Assembly: GCA_037013685.1 (NCBI GenBank)
Contig: CM072884.1
Coordinates: 1,674,001 to 1,738,000 of the forward strand
Direction: 5' to 3'
Source of the DNA: Acridotheres tristis
Lineage: Eukaryota > Chordata > Aves > Passeriformes > Sturnidae
Length of the DNA: 64,000 nucleotides
Shown here piece after piece: positions 49,600 through 61,456 of the stretch (positions within the stretch are counted from its first letter, which is position 1; each line of letters opens with the position of its first letter). The notes under the pieces were generated by a model. That model was not told the origin of the DNA. It saw only the letters and a list, made by a program, of their open reading frames with translations, and made no database searches. Position numbers and translations under genes: made by a program.

Positions 49600-50160
49600 T
49601 GGGAGACTTTTTAAAGCCTCATGTTTCTGTTACATCCCTGCACAAGTCCCACATCCTCTATAATCTCTGCATTTCTAACTCTGACATCCCTCACTATATT
49701 TAAAATGGCTGCCCCCACCATGACATCAATATTAAGAGTATTTGACTCCAGCCACTTCCAATTCCCTCTAAAGTACAAATAGTAATCTGAAATCCTCAGT
49801 GTTAGAGGATGATAAATTGACCATCTTGAAGACAACTTGTCAGGCTTGGTCCTCCCTCCTCCATACATCAGGTACACTTCTTTGGTAGAATTTGTGCCTC
49901 CAACCCTGTTGGAGTACCCAGGATCACTTGCACACAGTGCCACACACAGATTTTATAGAGCTAGTCCAGTTATTAGTGACAATCTAACAGAATCTAAACT
50001 CAGTTGCCTCAATAAATATAAAATACATTTTAGTAACTCTAAACCTGTAGCACTCTTGATGACTCTGTTGTAAAAGTTACTGAATTCAACCAGACTTATG
50101 GAACTGGGTTGGTAAGACAGTGTTGGTGAAACTGTGATCATTGATGAGACCTAAATTAGG
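49600..50160 (+). mobile_element. possible old LTR-like element
   Basis: The block from about 49.6 to 50.16 kb has an LTR-like layout on the plus strand: a longer upstream part, AATAAA at 50011-50016, then about 140 bases of U5-like sequence through tgttgtaaaagttactgaat and actgggttggtaagacagtg. Many TG/CA positions could be decayed CpGs, as in old retroviral LTRs. No termini, target-site duplication or primer-binding site could be fixed, and no retroviral coding region is adjacent. The call rests on general resemblance and may be wrong. Confidence 0.3.
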
Positions 50161-51239
50161 GTGCAACCCACACTGTTGCTCCTTCTGGGACCTTATTGCA
50201 TATGACCCACAAGCAAATTGGTTATTATCAGAAATTCAGCCCAGATGCACCCAGCCCTTTGATTTCTGAGGTGGAAAGCAAGGGGGTTTATTTCTGCCAA
50301 TTGCTGTCTTAATGCAGCAGTGTCACTGTACCTGACCCTGGCCTTGCTCAAGGGGGCTCCAGGCCAGGCCTGGGGTCTGTGACCAGCTTTTGTCCTTATT
50401 CCGGTCCCATTTCAGCCTGGCCTCTCTCCAGCCCTCCAGCCCCTTGACAAACCCCATTATCTGGGCATTTAGCAGATCAATTAAAAGACATGGAGTAAAA
50501 CAGTGTTGATTTAATCCCTCCTCTGAACAGTGCCACCTCATCCTGAGCAGCACTGAGCTCTAACTCCAGGAAATGCATTGCAAAGCTGTGCTCAGATGAG
50601 AACCCCTGTCAGCCATGGTGGAGGTGCAAGCCCATAGGGATGACTCACATTTCCCAGCAGAACCCAAGCACAATGGTGGAATGTGAAAGGGAGTACCAGG
50701 CTGGCGTGCTGGAAGCTGCACTCTTCAGTTTTTCCAGAGATCACTACCCTCCCTACTGAAAAGTGTGTTTTAAGCCACTGCTACACAGGCTGGAAAGTTT
50801 AGCTCTGTCTCAGTGCCCGCTCTGTGTCTGGCCTTTGGGCTCAGAGTGCCAGGAGCAGGTTCTGTGAGGTTACTTTACATTAAGGATATGTGGTTTGGTG
50901 TTCCCATGTCCCTTGCCCAGGCATGTCACACAGGCCTGTGTGCCCCCCAGCCCCTCAAACACACACAGCAGCCACCACTGCCTTAGCATCACTACCAGCT
51001 CACTCCACATTTGGATAACTGGCTTGAACTCCATCCACTACAAATTCCTGAGTCATCCTGTTCTGCAATAAAAAAAAATTTCCAAGCCGGAGGTCCAGTT
51101 CTTGTTTGCCCATGTATTTTATACTTGGACCTATAGATGAAAATTTCATCAAATGGAATGTTTCATGAGTCACAATGTTCTTTTAAAGCATTTACATTTG
51201 TGCTGATTTCAATTGGGGTAGATTGATTTTTCTTCCCAG
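50161..51239. other. non-coding stretch, no gene recognised
   Basis: Unique sequence. A C-rich patch at 50.33-50.46 kb (plus strand) was checked for CR1 similarity and none was seen. Confidence 0.45.
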
Positions 51240-51750
51240 TGGTTGGTGTGGGGCTGTGTTTTGGGTCTGATAATACAGAGATGGTTTTGTTGTTGCTGAG
51301 CAGGGCTCACACAGAGCCAAGGCCTTTCCTGCTTTTCCTGCTCCTGGGAGGGAGGCTGGGGGTGCAGGGGGACACAGCCAGGACAGGTGACCCCAACTGA
51401 CCAAAGGGATATCCCAGTGCCATCCTGCTCAGGATATGAAGTGTAGGGAAGAAGGAGGATGAGGGGACATTTGGAGTGAAGGGGTTTGTGTTCCCAAATC
51501 ACTGTTAGGTGTGATGGGGATCCCTGCTCTCCTGGGGATGCTGAGCACCTGCCCATGGAAAAAAGTGAATTAATTCTTTGTTTTGCTTTGTTTGTGTGCA
51601 GCTTTTACTTTCCCCATTGAACTGTCCTAATCTCAACCATGAGTTTTCCAGCATTTACCCTTCCAATTCTCTCCCTGATCCCACTGATGGGGGAAGGAGT
51701 AAGGGGCTGTTTGGGGTTAGGCTGCTGGCTGGGATTAAACCATGACAACA
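51240..51750 (+). mobile_element. solo LTR of an avian endogenous retrovirus
   Basis: Plus-strand LTR recognised from a series of blocks. In order they are tttgttgttgctgagcaggg, cacacagagccaaggccttt, aggacaggtgaccccaactg, accaaagggatatcccagtg, ctgctctcctggggatgctg, agcacctgcccatggaaaaa, cttactcctt in antisense, and gctgggattaaaccatgaca near the end. A TATA-like gatatgaag lies near 51432. The usual ATTAAA polyadenylation signal appears decayed to ATTGAA near 51615. The right end is 51747 or 51750. The left end is approximate and no duplication could be fixed. No internal retroviral sequence is present. The family match is from memory. Confidence 0.7.
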
Positions 51751-53672
51751 CTTCAAAATGAATTTCATTTTGGCACCTATAGGTATCAAGAAACTTCAGA
51801 CTGAGTTTATCTGCTCATCTAAATACATTTTAACTCACATTTATAGCTCAACTTCTCTTCATGAACATAAAAAGCTTCCTAAAAGGTCCAATTTTAAAAA
51901 GCAAATGAATTTTCCTATTTTTATGACATAAAACCTTATGTACAATAATTTCCAAGAAACACAATAGGTTTGTTATTGTCAAGTAAGAGACCATAAGACA
52001 GATATAGCACTAGAAGAAACAACAAAAGTTCCTGTTTAAAAAAGCTATTATACAGGCATAAATAATCCCAAAGTATGATTTTCTATTTACATCATATGGT
52101 GGGACTTCTTATAATACATTAAACAGGCCACAACCCTTTTTTAAATCTATTCATTTTCTGTTTGGCACTCAAGTAAAAAATCCAGAGATGACACACAAAG
52201 TGACCTCTCTTCTCACTGGTTTCTGACAATGACTTTATGACAGTGATACCTGCAGTGTATTTAATTTTATGAAACCATCTCTCTTAATTTTCTTGCTGTT
52301 TGAGAATCTAAGACATGTGTGTGCTTGGAGCAACACTGACATTAATAAAAAGGTCAAATAAAAGTGCTTATAATGAGCCAACAAAGTTGGGATCTGAGCC
52401 AGACATTTATGGACTAGCTTTGGCATAAAAAGGCACTTTCCACTCTTCTGAAAGCCAGATGGACTTGGTTGCTCTCCTCACCACTGCAATCAGAATTCTT
52501 TGATGATTCTGAAGCTTACAAATTCCTTTTTAACCAATTATTCAGTTCCTCCCTTACATCTCTACCAGGAGCTGGAGCACTGTGCTCTCCTGTCCCAAGC
52601 TTTATCTCACATTTGCATAGGCAACACTCTCAGCTACCTCTGGAAGAAGAACAAAGGAGAGGATAATTCCACAGAAAGGACTCCAGCCTCTGAACAGGAG
52701 CAGATGAGCAACTCTCCTTGGTTTGACACTCCAGCAGTTTGCTGGGGCAAGTAAAGTCTAGGAGAGAATGAGACCAAATGCTGAGTAGACTGTGGAACTG
52801 GCACATTGACCTCAATATTAATGGAAATAGTGCTGCATTAATTCTTCCTCTGTGGTTTAGACATTTTCTTGGACAAACCCTGGAATTAATCTCCCCACGT
52901 ATTTTTTCCCTCCCTAGCTGGTGTATTTTAGTGGGATACTACTACAGAGTAAGGTACTACTCACATTAAGCCACTACTTTGGATCTGTTTGGGAGGAGCT
53001 AAACCTGAACTGAGCAGTGACAGGAGAGGGGAGACACATCAGAAACGTGGCATCCAGAAGAGAATAAAGAATGGAACTTCCCACCTCTGTGCCAAGACTC
53101 AGGAGCATTCTGATGAGGTGGTTCCCTCCCCATGGGCACTTCTGATAATAAAACCCCACCAAATCCCTCTCAGCCCTCTTATCCCCCACATAAATTCACA
53201 CTCCTGTTGCTGCTGGAACACGTTCCTGTTCCCTTTCCCTGAGACATTTTCCAGGAGAAAGCACTGCTGTCCATAACTCAGGTTTTAAAGGACCAAACTA
53301 CTGTGTGCAGAAAATAGCTGGAGCTCTGTCAATCCCATCTTCCCTGGCTCTCCAGGGCTCAGCTGGCAACCACACTGGAAGGAGGTGTCACAGGCCTTTG
53401 CTGCCTTTGGGACAAAAACTGAGATTCTAAGAATGTGGTCTTTTTCTGGGGTTTCTATCTTCCTGACAGACAAGAAATTTATTTTTTTTTCACATTTGAG
53501 GTCTGCTGGCCATAGAAATTTAGACACTAGAGATAAAGGTAATATCTAAATATAATGTGAAAAAAGTGCGTGTTTTACTTGCAAAAGATACCAAAAGTAT
53601 AGTGGTAAAAATACCCAGTCCTTGTGATTTTTTTTTCTGTAATGCTGTGGATTAGATACTTCTTCAATGCAT

Positions 53673-53689
53673 ATAATAATAATAATAAT
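53673..53689. repeat. short (AAT)n microsatellite
   Basis: About five AAT units in unique AT-rich sequence. Confidence 0.8.
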
Positions 53690-54497
53690 CCAAATTTAAG
53701 TTTACACGAGTGCAAAAACTGAAGCTACTGTGTAATTGTCAGAGGAGCTGTATCATGTGGTTAATATATAAGATGACCAATCGACTTTAGAGATTATTTT
53801 AAATGAACTTTCATTATCTTAGGATATTAAACCTAGGTGAAGGTGGAAAAACTGTTTAACATAAGTATTTATTAAAAGAAACTACCTTTTCCCAAAAATG
53901 AAATATTACCACTATCCTAATAATACTGCTCAGACTTACTGGAATTGCCAGCACAGATGTTTCCATCAGCTTCAATCCCATTTCTTGCAGCCTTATCCAG
54001 TACTACTGGATACAGTTAATTTTCCTTTTATTCTGTAGAAATGAGAGATAGTCTTGGAAAAGACTTTGGGAACTTTCAGGATAAAGAAGAACACACTTTC
54101 TCTAAAGTTTGGATTTGAGCCACCCAGGGAGGAGGATGAGAATTTCCCTGTGAGCTCAGAAGACTTTGTTGTTTGGAGACCAATACACAGGAACCTACTC
54201 AGAGGTTGATATTTTCCTAACATTCCCAAGTTTTCAGGTGACAGGCCTCCCAGTCTAGAGCTCTAAAGCTCCTGCCTCAACTGGAATGTTGAAATTCCTG
54301 GTTTCTGGTGTCTGTGTCACAATGACTGATGAAGAGCTGGAAGCCATTAAGTTCAAACTTCTAGGTTTGTGTTATACAAAAAAAAGGAGTTTCCATTCCT
54401 AGAAGATTTGAATTCTCCAGACTTACCTGTTTGGCAGATTATATTAAAAAAATGTTCAGAGAAAGAGCAAAATCCTTTCTGGCAGCATGCCAGATTT

Positions 54498-54517
54498 AAA
54501 AAAAAAAAAAAAAAAAA
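54498..54517. repeat. poly-A run (20 A)
   Basis: The longest homopolymer in the window. No retrogene or SINE body was recognised on either side, and no target-site duplication was seen. Confidence 0.9.
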
Positions 54518-55427
54518 TTGTCAATCCCTTACCTGGCAGAATTGATCTGGAATGCTGGTCAAGGGAAAACCCCTCAAAATCTACATCAGAAAATGAATTC
54601 CAAGGGAAGAAGCAGATCCTCAATCTGTCTATTGCTTTTGAAAAGCCCATGAATGAAACTTTTCGGTCCTGGATGTATTTAGGTCTGGACTGAAAATTTA
54701 AGAGATGAAATCCTTATTTTAAAAAATTAAATATCAATAAACTTTTGTTTTGCTAATCCACATTACAGAATGAAATCCCCTTGAGATTAATTGTGAAGTT
54801 GAAGTGCTGTTTGGAGTAGGATGCCTTAAAAGTGACTGAATCAAAGACAATCCCTTTTCTTTGCTTGTGATAGAGCCTAAACTCAGTTTAGTGCTGAGTG
54901 AGCCTTAACATACAACCTAGAAAACCCAGAAAGACAAAATGGAAATGCTGACATAACAGTATTTGAGAATAACTGCTTCTTTTTTTGACAATTTGGCATC
55001 ATTATAAAAATCTATTTTGTCTTTTTTTTTTTTTAATGAACTCACACAAATTCTTTAAATGTCAGCCTGCAATAATTTTCTCCTTGCCAGTTATTTTCCT
55101 AGTGTACAGGAATACAGTTCTTTTTATATTACGGTTTTCCTAGAAATGTTTTTTTTTTTTAACTGAATAAAATAACGACTTAAACAATAACACTGTGCCT
55201 ATGTTTTATGCTCATGGACATGGATTTGAAGCTTAGGTAACCTGGTTACAAACTGATGGAAGGACATTTACTGATGTGATTCTTTTCTGCAAAAAACAAA
55301 CAAACAATCAAAAAATCCAATTTCCTTTAAAAAAAACATTTAGTTTCCAATTCTCTATATATTGTGAGACTTCAAAGAGGACACAAAGGTGAAGTTGTGA
55401 GAGACTGAAATACTGAGATAAATGTGT

Positions 55428-55515
55428 GTATATATATGTACATAAATCTATGGATGTAACAACTTATAAAAACTATGTATTAAAATTATATTTTTATATA
55501 TATTTATAAAAAGCA
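55428..55515. repeat. TA-rich low-complexity tract
   Basis: Starts as tgtgtgtatatatatgtaca and continues as imperfect TA-rich sequence with only scattered G and C. Simple low-complexity DNA. Confidence 0.7.
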
Positions 55516-58500
55516 GCCATTCAGGTCTGTTTAATCTGCCCCAAGGGATCTACATTAACTGGGTCACCCTTGCTTTCTTCCTAAAAATCCATGCTTTAAT
55601 CTTCAGTGCTGAAATGGGAATCCTTTGGAGGAGATTCCCTTCAAACTGTGATTGCCAAAACATAATAGTGCTGAAGGTGAAGCCATCATTTAAAATAAAC
55701 TAGAAGGAAAGTAGGAAAAGATGCTTTGCTTTTTGTTACAAAACTCCCTGTGCTTTGTTCCTTCTTTGCTTGTTGGTAATTTTTTTCCTTTAAAATACAA
55801 AGTATTTTTAATATATTTTGATTCTAATTTAGCAAACATTTTTGATTAAAGCAATGCTGTGTTTTGACCTCATTCTTCCTGGGTCATTCATTGCCTGTGT
55901 GGGAGATGTGTATGCATAATGTAACCCCTGGTTCAAGAGCTGGGAAATACAAAATGTGTCCTTTCTTTTTCCAAATAATTGGTGATCTTTGAAACATGTT
56001 GGTCAAGGGGCTTCATGTTTCAACACTAATTTAAAAATCAGTGCAATATCAACCTCAAAACTAACCCAAATTAGTGATCAAGGAAGCAAAGTGGGCTCAC
56101 TGAAATAACTAAATAATTTAGTGGGGCTTCACTGTTTTCTGTAAAAGATAGCAGGATGTAACAACTTGTAATATGTCATGATTAAATTGATGAGAACCAA
56201 ACAGATCAACTTAGACTGTGAAAAAATCCTCCACATGCCAAAACAGTTCAGTGAAGACACACAGCATTACCACAGGCATTAAATGAAAGTAAAACTAAAT
56301 CTTTATAAAGTTTGCATTTGCCAAATAAAATGTAATTGTCTTTCATTTTGACATCAAAGGCATAAATCATAATTTAAAATAATCACATTGCCTTTTGAAG
56401 TCCTTATTAAAATCAGTCATTGTCCCAGTGTGCATATCCTACTTCCGTAAGGAAATATTTTATTTTTGCTTGTAGCTATAAAAAGAATTCTTTCTGCTTT
56501 TTACATAAAATTCTTCTTCTTAAAGTTGACAGGTTAAAGGAACTGGTCATCAAAAGAAAATAGAAATGTTGTATTTATGATTTATTCCACTCAGTTCCAC
56601 TATTTGAAGCTTTCCTGGACTTAAAATATGTCACTGGGCTGAGGGAGGTTAGCCAGAAACAAACAAAAAAACCCCAAAAAAACCTATATTAAAGACATAA
56701 ATACAAAATTATACTATGAGTAGCAACAAAAATGGAGCTCATAAAAGAAGGCCTATAAATGAAAAGTTTAAGAATCAAAAGGGAAAAAAGGAGGGATTAA
56801 AAAAGAGGAAACATGCAAAAGATCGTCCCAAAATCTTTTAAATAAACTGCCTTGACAACTCCTTTAAAAACCTGCTTCTATGGCTGGCAGTTCCCTGCTT
56901 TTTCTGGCTTCCTGTGATTCCAGAAATCTGGGAAGAGACAGAGCACTTTGTGCCTGAACAGGCAATGGGTGCCTGAGCTCAGCAAGGTGAGCTGGAGCTT
57001 GGAGTGGGAGGCAGCAGCTCCCAGCTGCTTCAGGATTCCTACTCCCATAAATGCCAAAAAATTCAAGAGTTTGGTAAAAGGGCTGCAATGTGAACAAAAG
57101 AATTTGGAGGCAGGTATTTCTTCTAGAAACCATGGAGCAAAGCAATCTCCCAGCCACGGGAAACCCTAACTGGGCAGGAGGAGAACTGAGTGCTCCATAT
57201 CCACATGGGATCTTCTGTGGGATGAGTGACACAGACCCCAGCACTCACTGCACAGCTTTTAAGGGACATCTGACACGAGACCTGAAAGTTGCAGCTGGGG
57301 ATGCTCCTCCCACCAGGCAGCCCAAAACCAGTGGTAAAATAACTCAGCTGACGTCAATGGGAGTGCAGAGTTCACTCCAGCATTTTTTTTCTCAGGTGAT
57401 TTATCACAATTGCTTTGATCTGGAAGCTTCATAGTGGAGAACCCACTCTGTCCTTGTTCTATATGGCACTAGAATGTGTACTTGTTGTTTAGAAAATGCA
57501 ACATATGTCACAGCAAGACATTAAACACAGAGATGGGTGTTGAAATCACACCACTGTGCACTGTCTAATATGTGTTATTTACCCTCCTAATTGTGGTTGC
57601 TGCTGTTTGCATGAGAGGGTGTCCTGTGGATTTGCTGGAGATTTCTCTCTTCCTTTGCTGGTTCCTGCTCAGCACCAACACTGCAGTAAGAAATGCTCCC
57701 TTTCACAGGGAAGTAACTTTTGGAGCTAAGGATAAAGATATTTTTATGGTGTCCTAAAGGTAGACTTGAATTGCTATTTCTGAGAGCAAACACTGCTTGC
57801 CTTAGTAAAGTACAAACAGCAACAAGACTAAAATGAACTTCTACATGTGTTCTCTAAATGTCATAAAACACAAATACTCTCTCTACTAATTAAATAACTC
57901 ACACAAATACATTGCAGAAAGGAATTAAATCACAAAAGAAATGGTTTGAGTTCTTGTATTCCAAAACTTCTTTTTCTTCAAATTTTGCTTTCAATTGAAA
58001 AACTGTGCAAATCAAATTAAGATGAAGGGAGCTGAACTGAAAATCCTGAGAAAATTTATACCATTTTTCATCTTATTATATAAGAAAAAACGCATCATTT
58101 CCTATGACCTAACATATACCATGTACATAATAGGAAAATCCAAATTAAAAAAAATATTCTTTTAGAACGTATTGATTTGGATAGTAAAAAGTAATATTCC
58201 AACCTCATTGGGCACAAAAGGAAACAAAGCAGACTGAGCATGACCTACTGTATTTCTTTCCAGCCAAAAAGGGGAAGGAAAGGAAATGCAAACAGAAGAT
58301 GAAAATCACTACTTGTTCTGCTGAGTTAACATTGCCTTCACACCACTGGTGTCCCTCCTACAATGAGGTTTTCAAGCAGCCTTCAGGGCAGATGCCAAGA
58401 TACCTCAGAAAGAGACAAAATTTTGCTGAAAGGGTCAGAAACTTCCTAAGAGAAATTAAATATACAATGAAAAAGAGAGTAGGGTTCAGCACCAGGTGGC

Positions 58501-61364
58501 ATTACTTTGATTCCATCAACAGATTTTTGAAATATGTGTGGTGTTTATCTCAAAGACAGGCAATATTTTAAGATTTTGTAATGGTTAGTTTTTTTGTAGT
58601 GGATGTTTCCCCTCATTCATGGTCACTCCTGCATGGTGAGTGGATGCACTTCCAGGTGCACCTGATGAACAGGAATACAAAATTTACTGGAACACTTGCA
58701 GAAAACTCCAGGCTGAGAGATTACAAGAGTCAAACACAAGAATGCAAACACACAACATTCTCCCCCAAAAACCCCAGAAGGCAGGAGAGGAGCCCTGGAA
58801 ATAACACGTAATGTAGCTATGGTTTATTCTTGCAGATAAATACACTTGCATGATTCACTGTGTTAGAACTGTACTGACCTATATTTCTACAAATAAAAAG
58901 CCAGATGGGTGATTCAGGATCAAATTTCCAAATCTGAATTATTGTCAGTTACAAATAAGGAAGTTTAGCAAATAAGCTCAATCCAGAAGTCCTTTTCACT
59001 ACTTCTGCTTTGGATTTGGCACACCAAGCCCAAGGCTGTTTGGCTCCCAGGGAGAAAAGCAGACAGATTTTCATCCCATTCCATGGTACAATGATGAAAA
59101 TTTACCCTAAATTTAAACTCACAATACTACAGAAAACATAGCACTGCAGAAAAGCAGTTCTTAAAATCTTTTTACTTATCATGAAGAGACTCACCTAATA
59201 CTGACATTTGCCTGTCCGCTCTTTTTTTATTACAAATATTTGGTTTCCCCATTAAAAAACAAAATACATATATGCACAAACTAAAAAAGTCCACTTCTAC
59301 TCTAAATACATTGTTTCAAGAAAAAAATATATAAATAAAACTATAGGAAAGTTGTTTTTAAGCATAATGTATCATTACCAGCAGAGTCAGCAAAGAGATC
59401 CTTTACTTCTTTTTTTCTGGTGAAATCTGGCTTTTTTTTTTTTTATTCAAACACATTTTGAAAATGAGAGAAGGGCTGGGCAAAGCAGAATTACAATAAA
59501 AAGGGCATAAGCTGGTAACTAGCATCACAAATATTTTTTTTCAGAAATTCAATTTAAGATCAGTTACAGTATTTCCAATGCTTGCCTCTGCCTTCTGTTG
59601 GGATAATTTCAAAATGAAAATGAGGCCTAATTCATTGACAAGGTATATGCACTAAATAATTATTAAATGAATTCAACTGTTAAGTTTCCATCTTTCACAA
59701 AATATTATGCACTGCCCTCTCCATACAGACTTGGATCTAGGCCTCAAAATGTCCTTGGCTCCAGAATGGCTCCCAATAAAGCCTGGAGCCAAAGAAGGCA
59801 TTTTCTTGGCATTAGGTGGGACTATCCCTGCCCATCCCAGAGAATGGGACAATAAACAGCACTCAGTTTACAGTTTTATTCCATAAATGAATTAACTATT
59901 TACTCAGACCTTTGCAAAAGGAAAAGGGGTCTGACAGAAGAAGCCAAGTGGCTCTTGGAGAAAGAGGGGTCATGGATGAACACAGGCAGTGAATCTCATT
60001 TCTCCTTAAAATACTGAGAGAATTCTATTGTATTGACATATAGAGCTGATAACTGCTGTCTTTTAGTTAGAGTCCAGCATAAAGTGAACCAGAGTAGTTA
60101 AAAAGAGATGTGTTATTCCTCCAACTAAATTTATCCAGTGTTCTGCACTAAGAATCACTGAAGTATTTTCCTGACACTTTGCAAATAAACAGAAAGCCTT
60201 CAGCCTCCTTAGTGGATTCATTTTTTTTTGTTCAGAAAGATCAGTGCACTGGCTTTTCTCTAATATGGGAGTTTCAAACAATTAGCTTTTATCTAGGCCT
60301 TCACTTAACATGAAGACCAGAAAAAAAAAACCCTTATTCAAACAGGCTGATAATGTCAAAAATCTGCAGGGTGTTTCTGCACCCAAGGAGCAAGGCACTG
60401 GATCACTGGGACAGTTAGTGCTGTTTATAAACAGCAAAGCTCTGTATACATTTCCTGTTATAAAAACTTTAAACAGTCTGGAGGCATTTTCTGCAGGAAT
60501 AAAAAAAAAAGCAAGAAACAAAGGCAAAAATCTAACATTTGGAAGCATACTCAGCTTGGACTATTTCTGTAATATTACCTCACTGCTGGGAAACAACTGC
60601 ACTGTGGCCATTTACTGGAAAATTAAATGCATAGAATATGGGAGACATAAAAATTTAATAAACTCAAGGTAAAAGCAGGGAACTATGCTAAAATCAGGTT
60701 CTGAAGGATTTCAGTTAAAGCCAACTAATTCATATGCAGAAACCAAAACTGGTCTTGAGAATTTTCACTTTCTTGTCATGGTTACAGGCAGGTGAAAGGC
60801 TTCCAAGAGCTATCACTTACATTTATTTGACTTGCTCAATCTTTCATTTAATGTCATTAACAGATGGTTAACCTCAAATGTATTTAACGCCAATTTTACA
60901 GCTTAAAGCAAATCCAAGGCTCCAACTGCATTTATTTGTTACAAAGCCCAAACTATGGGAGAAGAAACAGTTCCAGTGAATATTACATCAGTGACATTCT
61001 CTGCTCACCAAAGACAAGGTTGACTCAAGCCACCCAATGTCAGGTGATGCAATTTAACTCCTGTGCTTTGGAGAAACTGTGACTTGGGTGCCTGGTACAT
61101 CCTCAATTCCTGTCCCTAAAGAACAGGGAAATTCCAGCACGAAGGCTGGATGGACACAAATATCTAAATATTAAAATTACAAATGACAGCTGAATCATGA
61201 AATGCAGCATAGCACAAGGGCCTTTAACACACAGCTGGTTCCCACAGCAGCAGGTGCCACGGTGTGGGCCATCCATACATTTCTCCAAAGATGCTGAGAC
61301 TCACAAAATTCCCTGCTTGAAAGCCTGCAAAAGCAAAAAGTTCTGTGACCCAGCCTAATCTTAC

Positions 61365-61456
61365 CCTCATGCCATTATATTTCACCATCCAGAAACCAAA
61401 GAAAGCTGTTGAGAAGACAAATCCACTCAGTGTCAGTAAATTTGACAACTTTCTAA
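61365..61456 (-). CDS. candidate 92-nt internal exon encoding a membrane segment
   Basis: On the minus strand a pyrimidine-rich tract ending gttttcttttttcttggtggcag precedes the segment, and AGG|GTAAGA, close to the ideal donor, follows it. The first two bases complete a split codon (phase 1); the segment ends on a codon boundary (phase 0). Between them 30 codons are open, starting RKLSNLLTLSG and ending STAFFGFWMVKYNGMR. About 18 hydrophobic residues with flanking positive charges suggest one transmembrane helix, with a basic start that could also suit a mitochondrial or signal-anchor region. I could not identify the protein. The exon call is inference from splice sites, open frame and composition. 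The 42-nt candidate at 20.6 kb on the same strand has a compatible phase. Confidence 0.5.

Larger units (their letters stand above)
51751..61364. other. long AT-rich non-coding stretch, no gene recognised
   Basis: Almost 10 kb without a recognised transposon. It contains A20 at 54498-54517, T13 at 55022-55034, a TA-rich tract around 55428-55515 and T13 at 59432-59444. Overlapping plus-strand frames at 52469-52754 and 58299-58571 look superficially protein-like but have no paired splice sites or recognised product. Confidence 0.5.

Noticed and set aside
23718..51750. The two solo LTRs as the ends of one provirus
   Set aside because: They belong to different LTR families, lie 27 kb apart, the first has its own target-site duplication, and no retroviral coding region lies between them.
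52469..52754. Two overlapping plus-strand frames that both look protein-like
   Set aside because: Two different frames of the same DNA look equally plausible, there is an acceptor-like site but no paired donor, and no product is recognised.
54498..54517. Poly-A tail of a processed pseudogene
   Set aside because: No coding-like body upstream on either strand and no flanking duplication; treated as a simple homopolymer.
59190..59215. Consensus minus-strand donor TTAG|GTGAGT
   Set aside because: No acceptor with a pyrimidine tract lies at a sensible distance; an isolated donor match is expected by chance.
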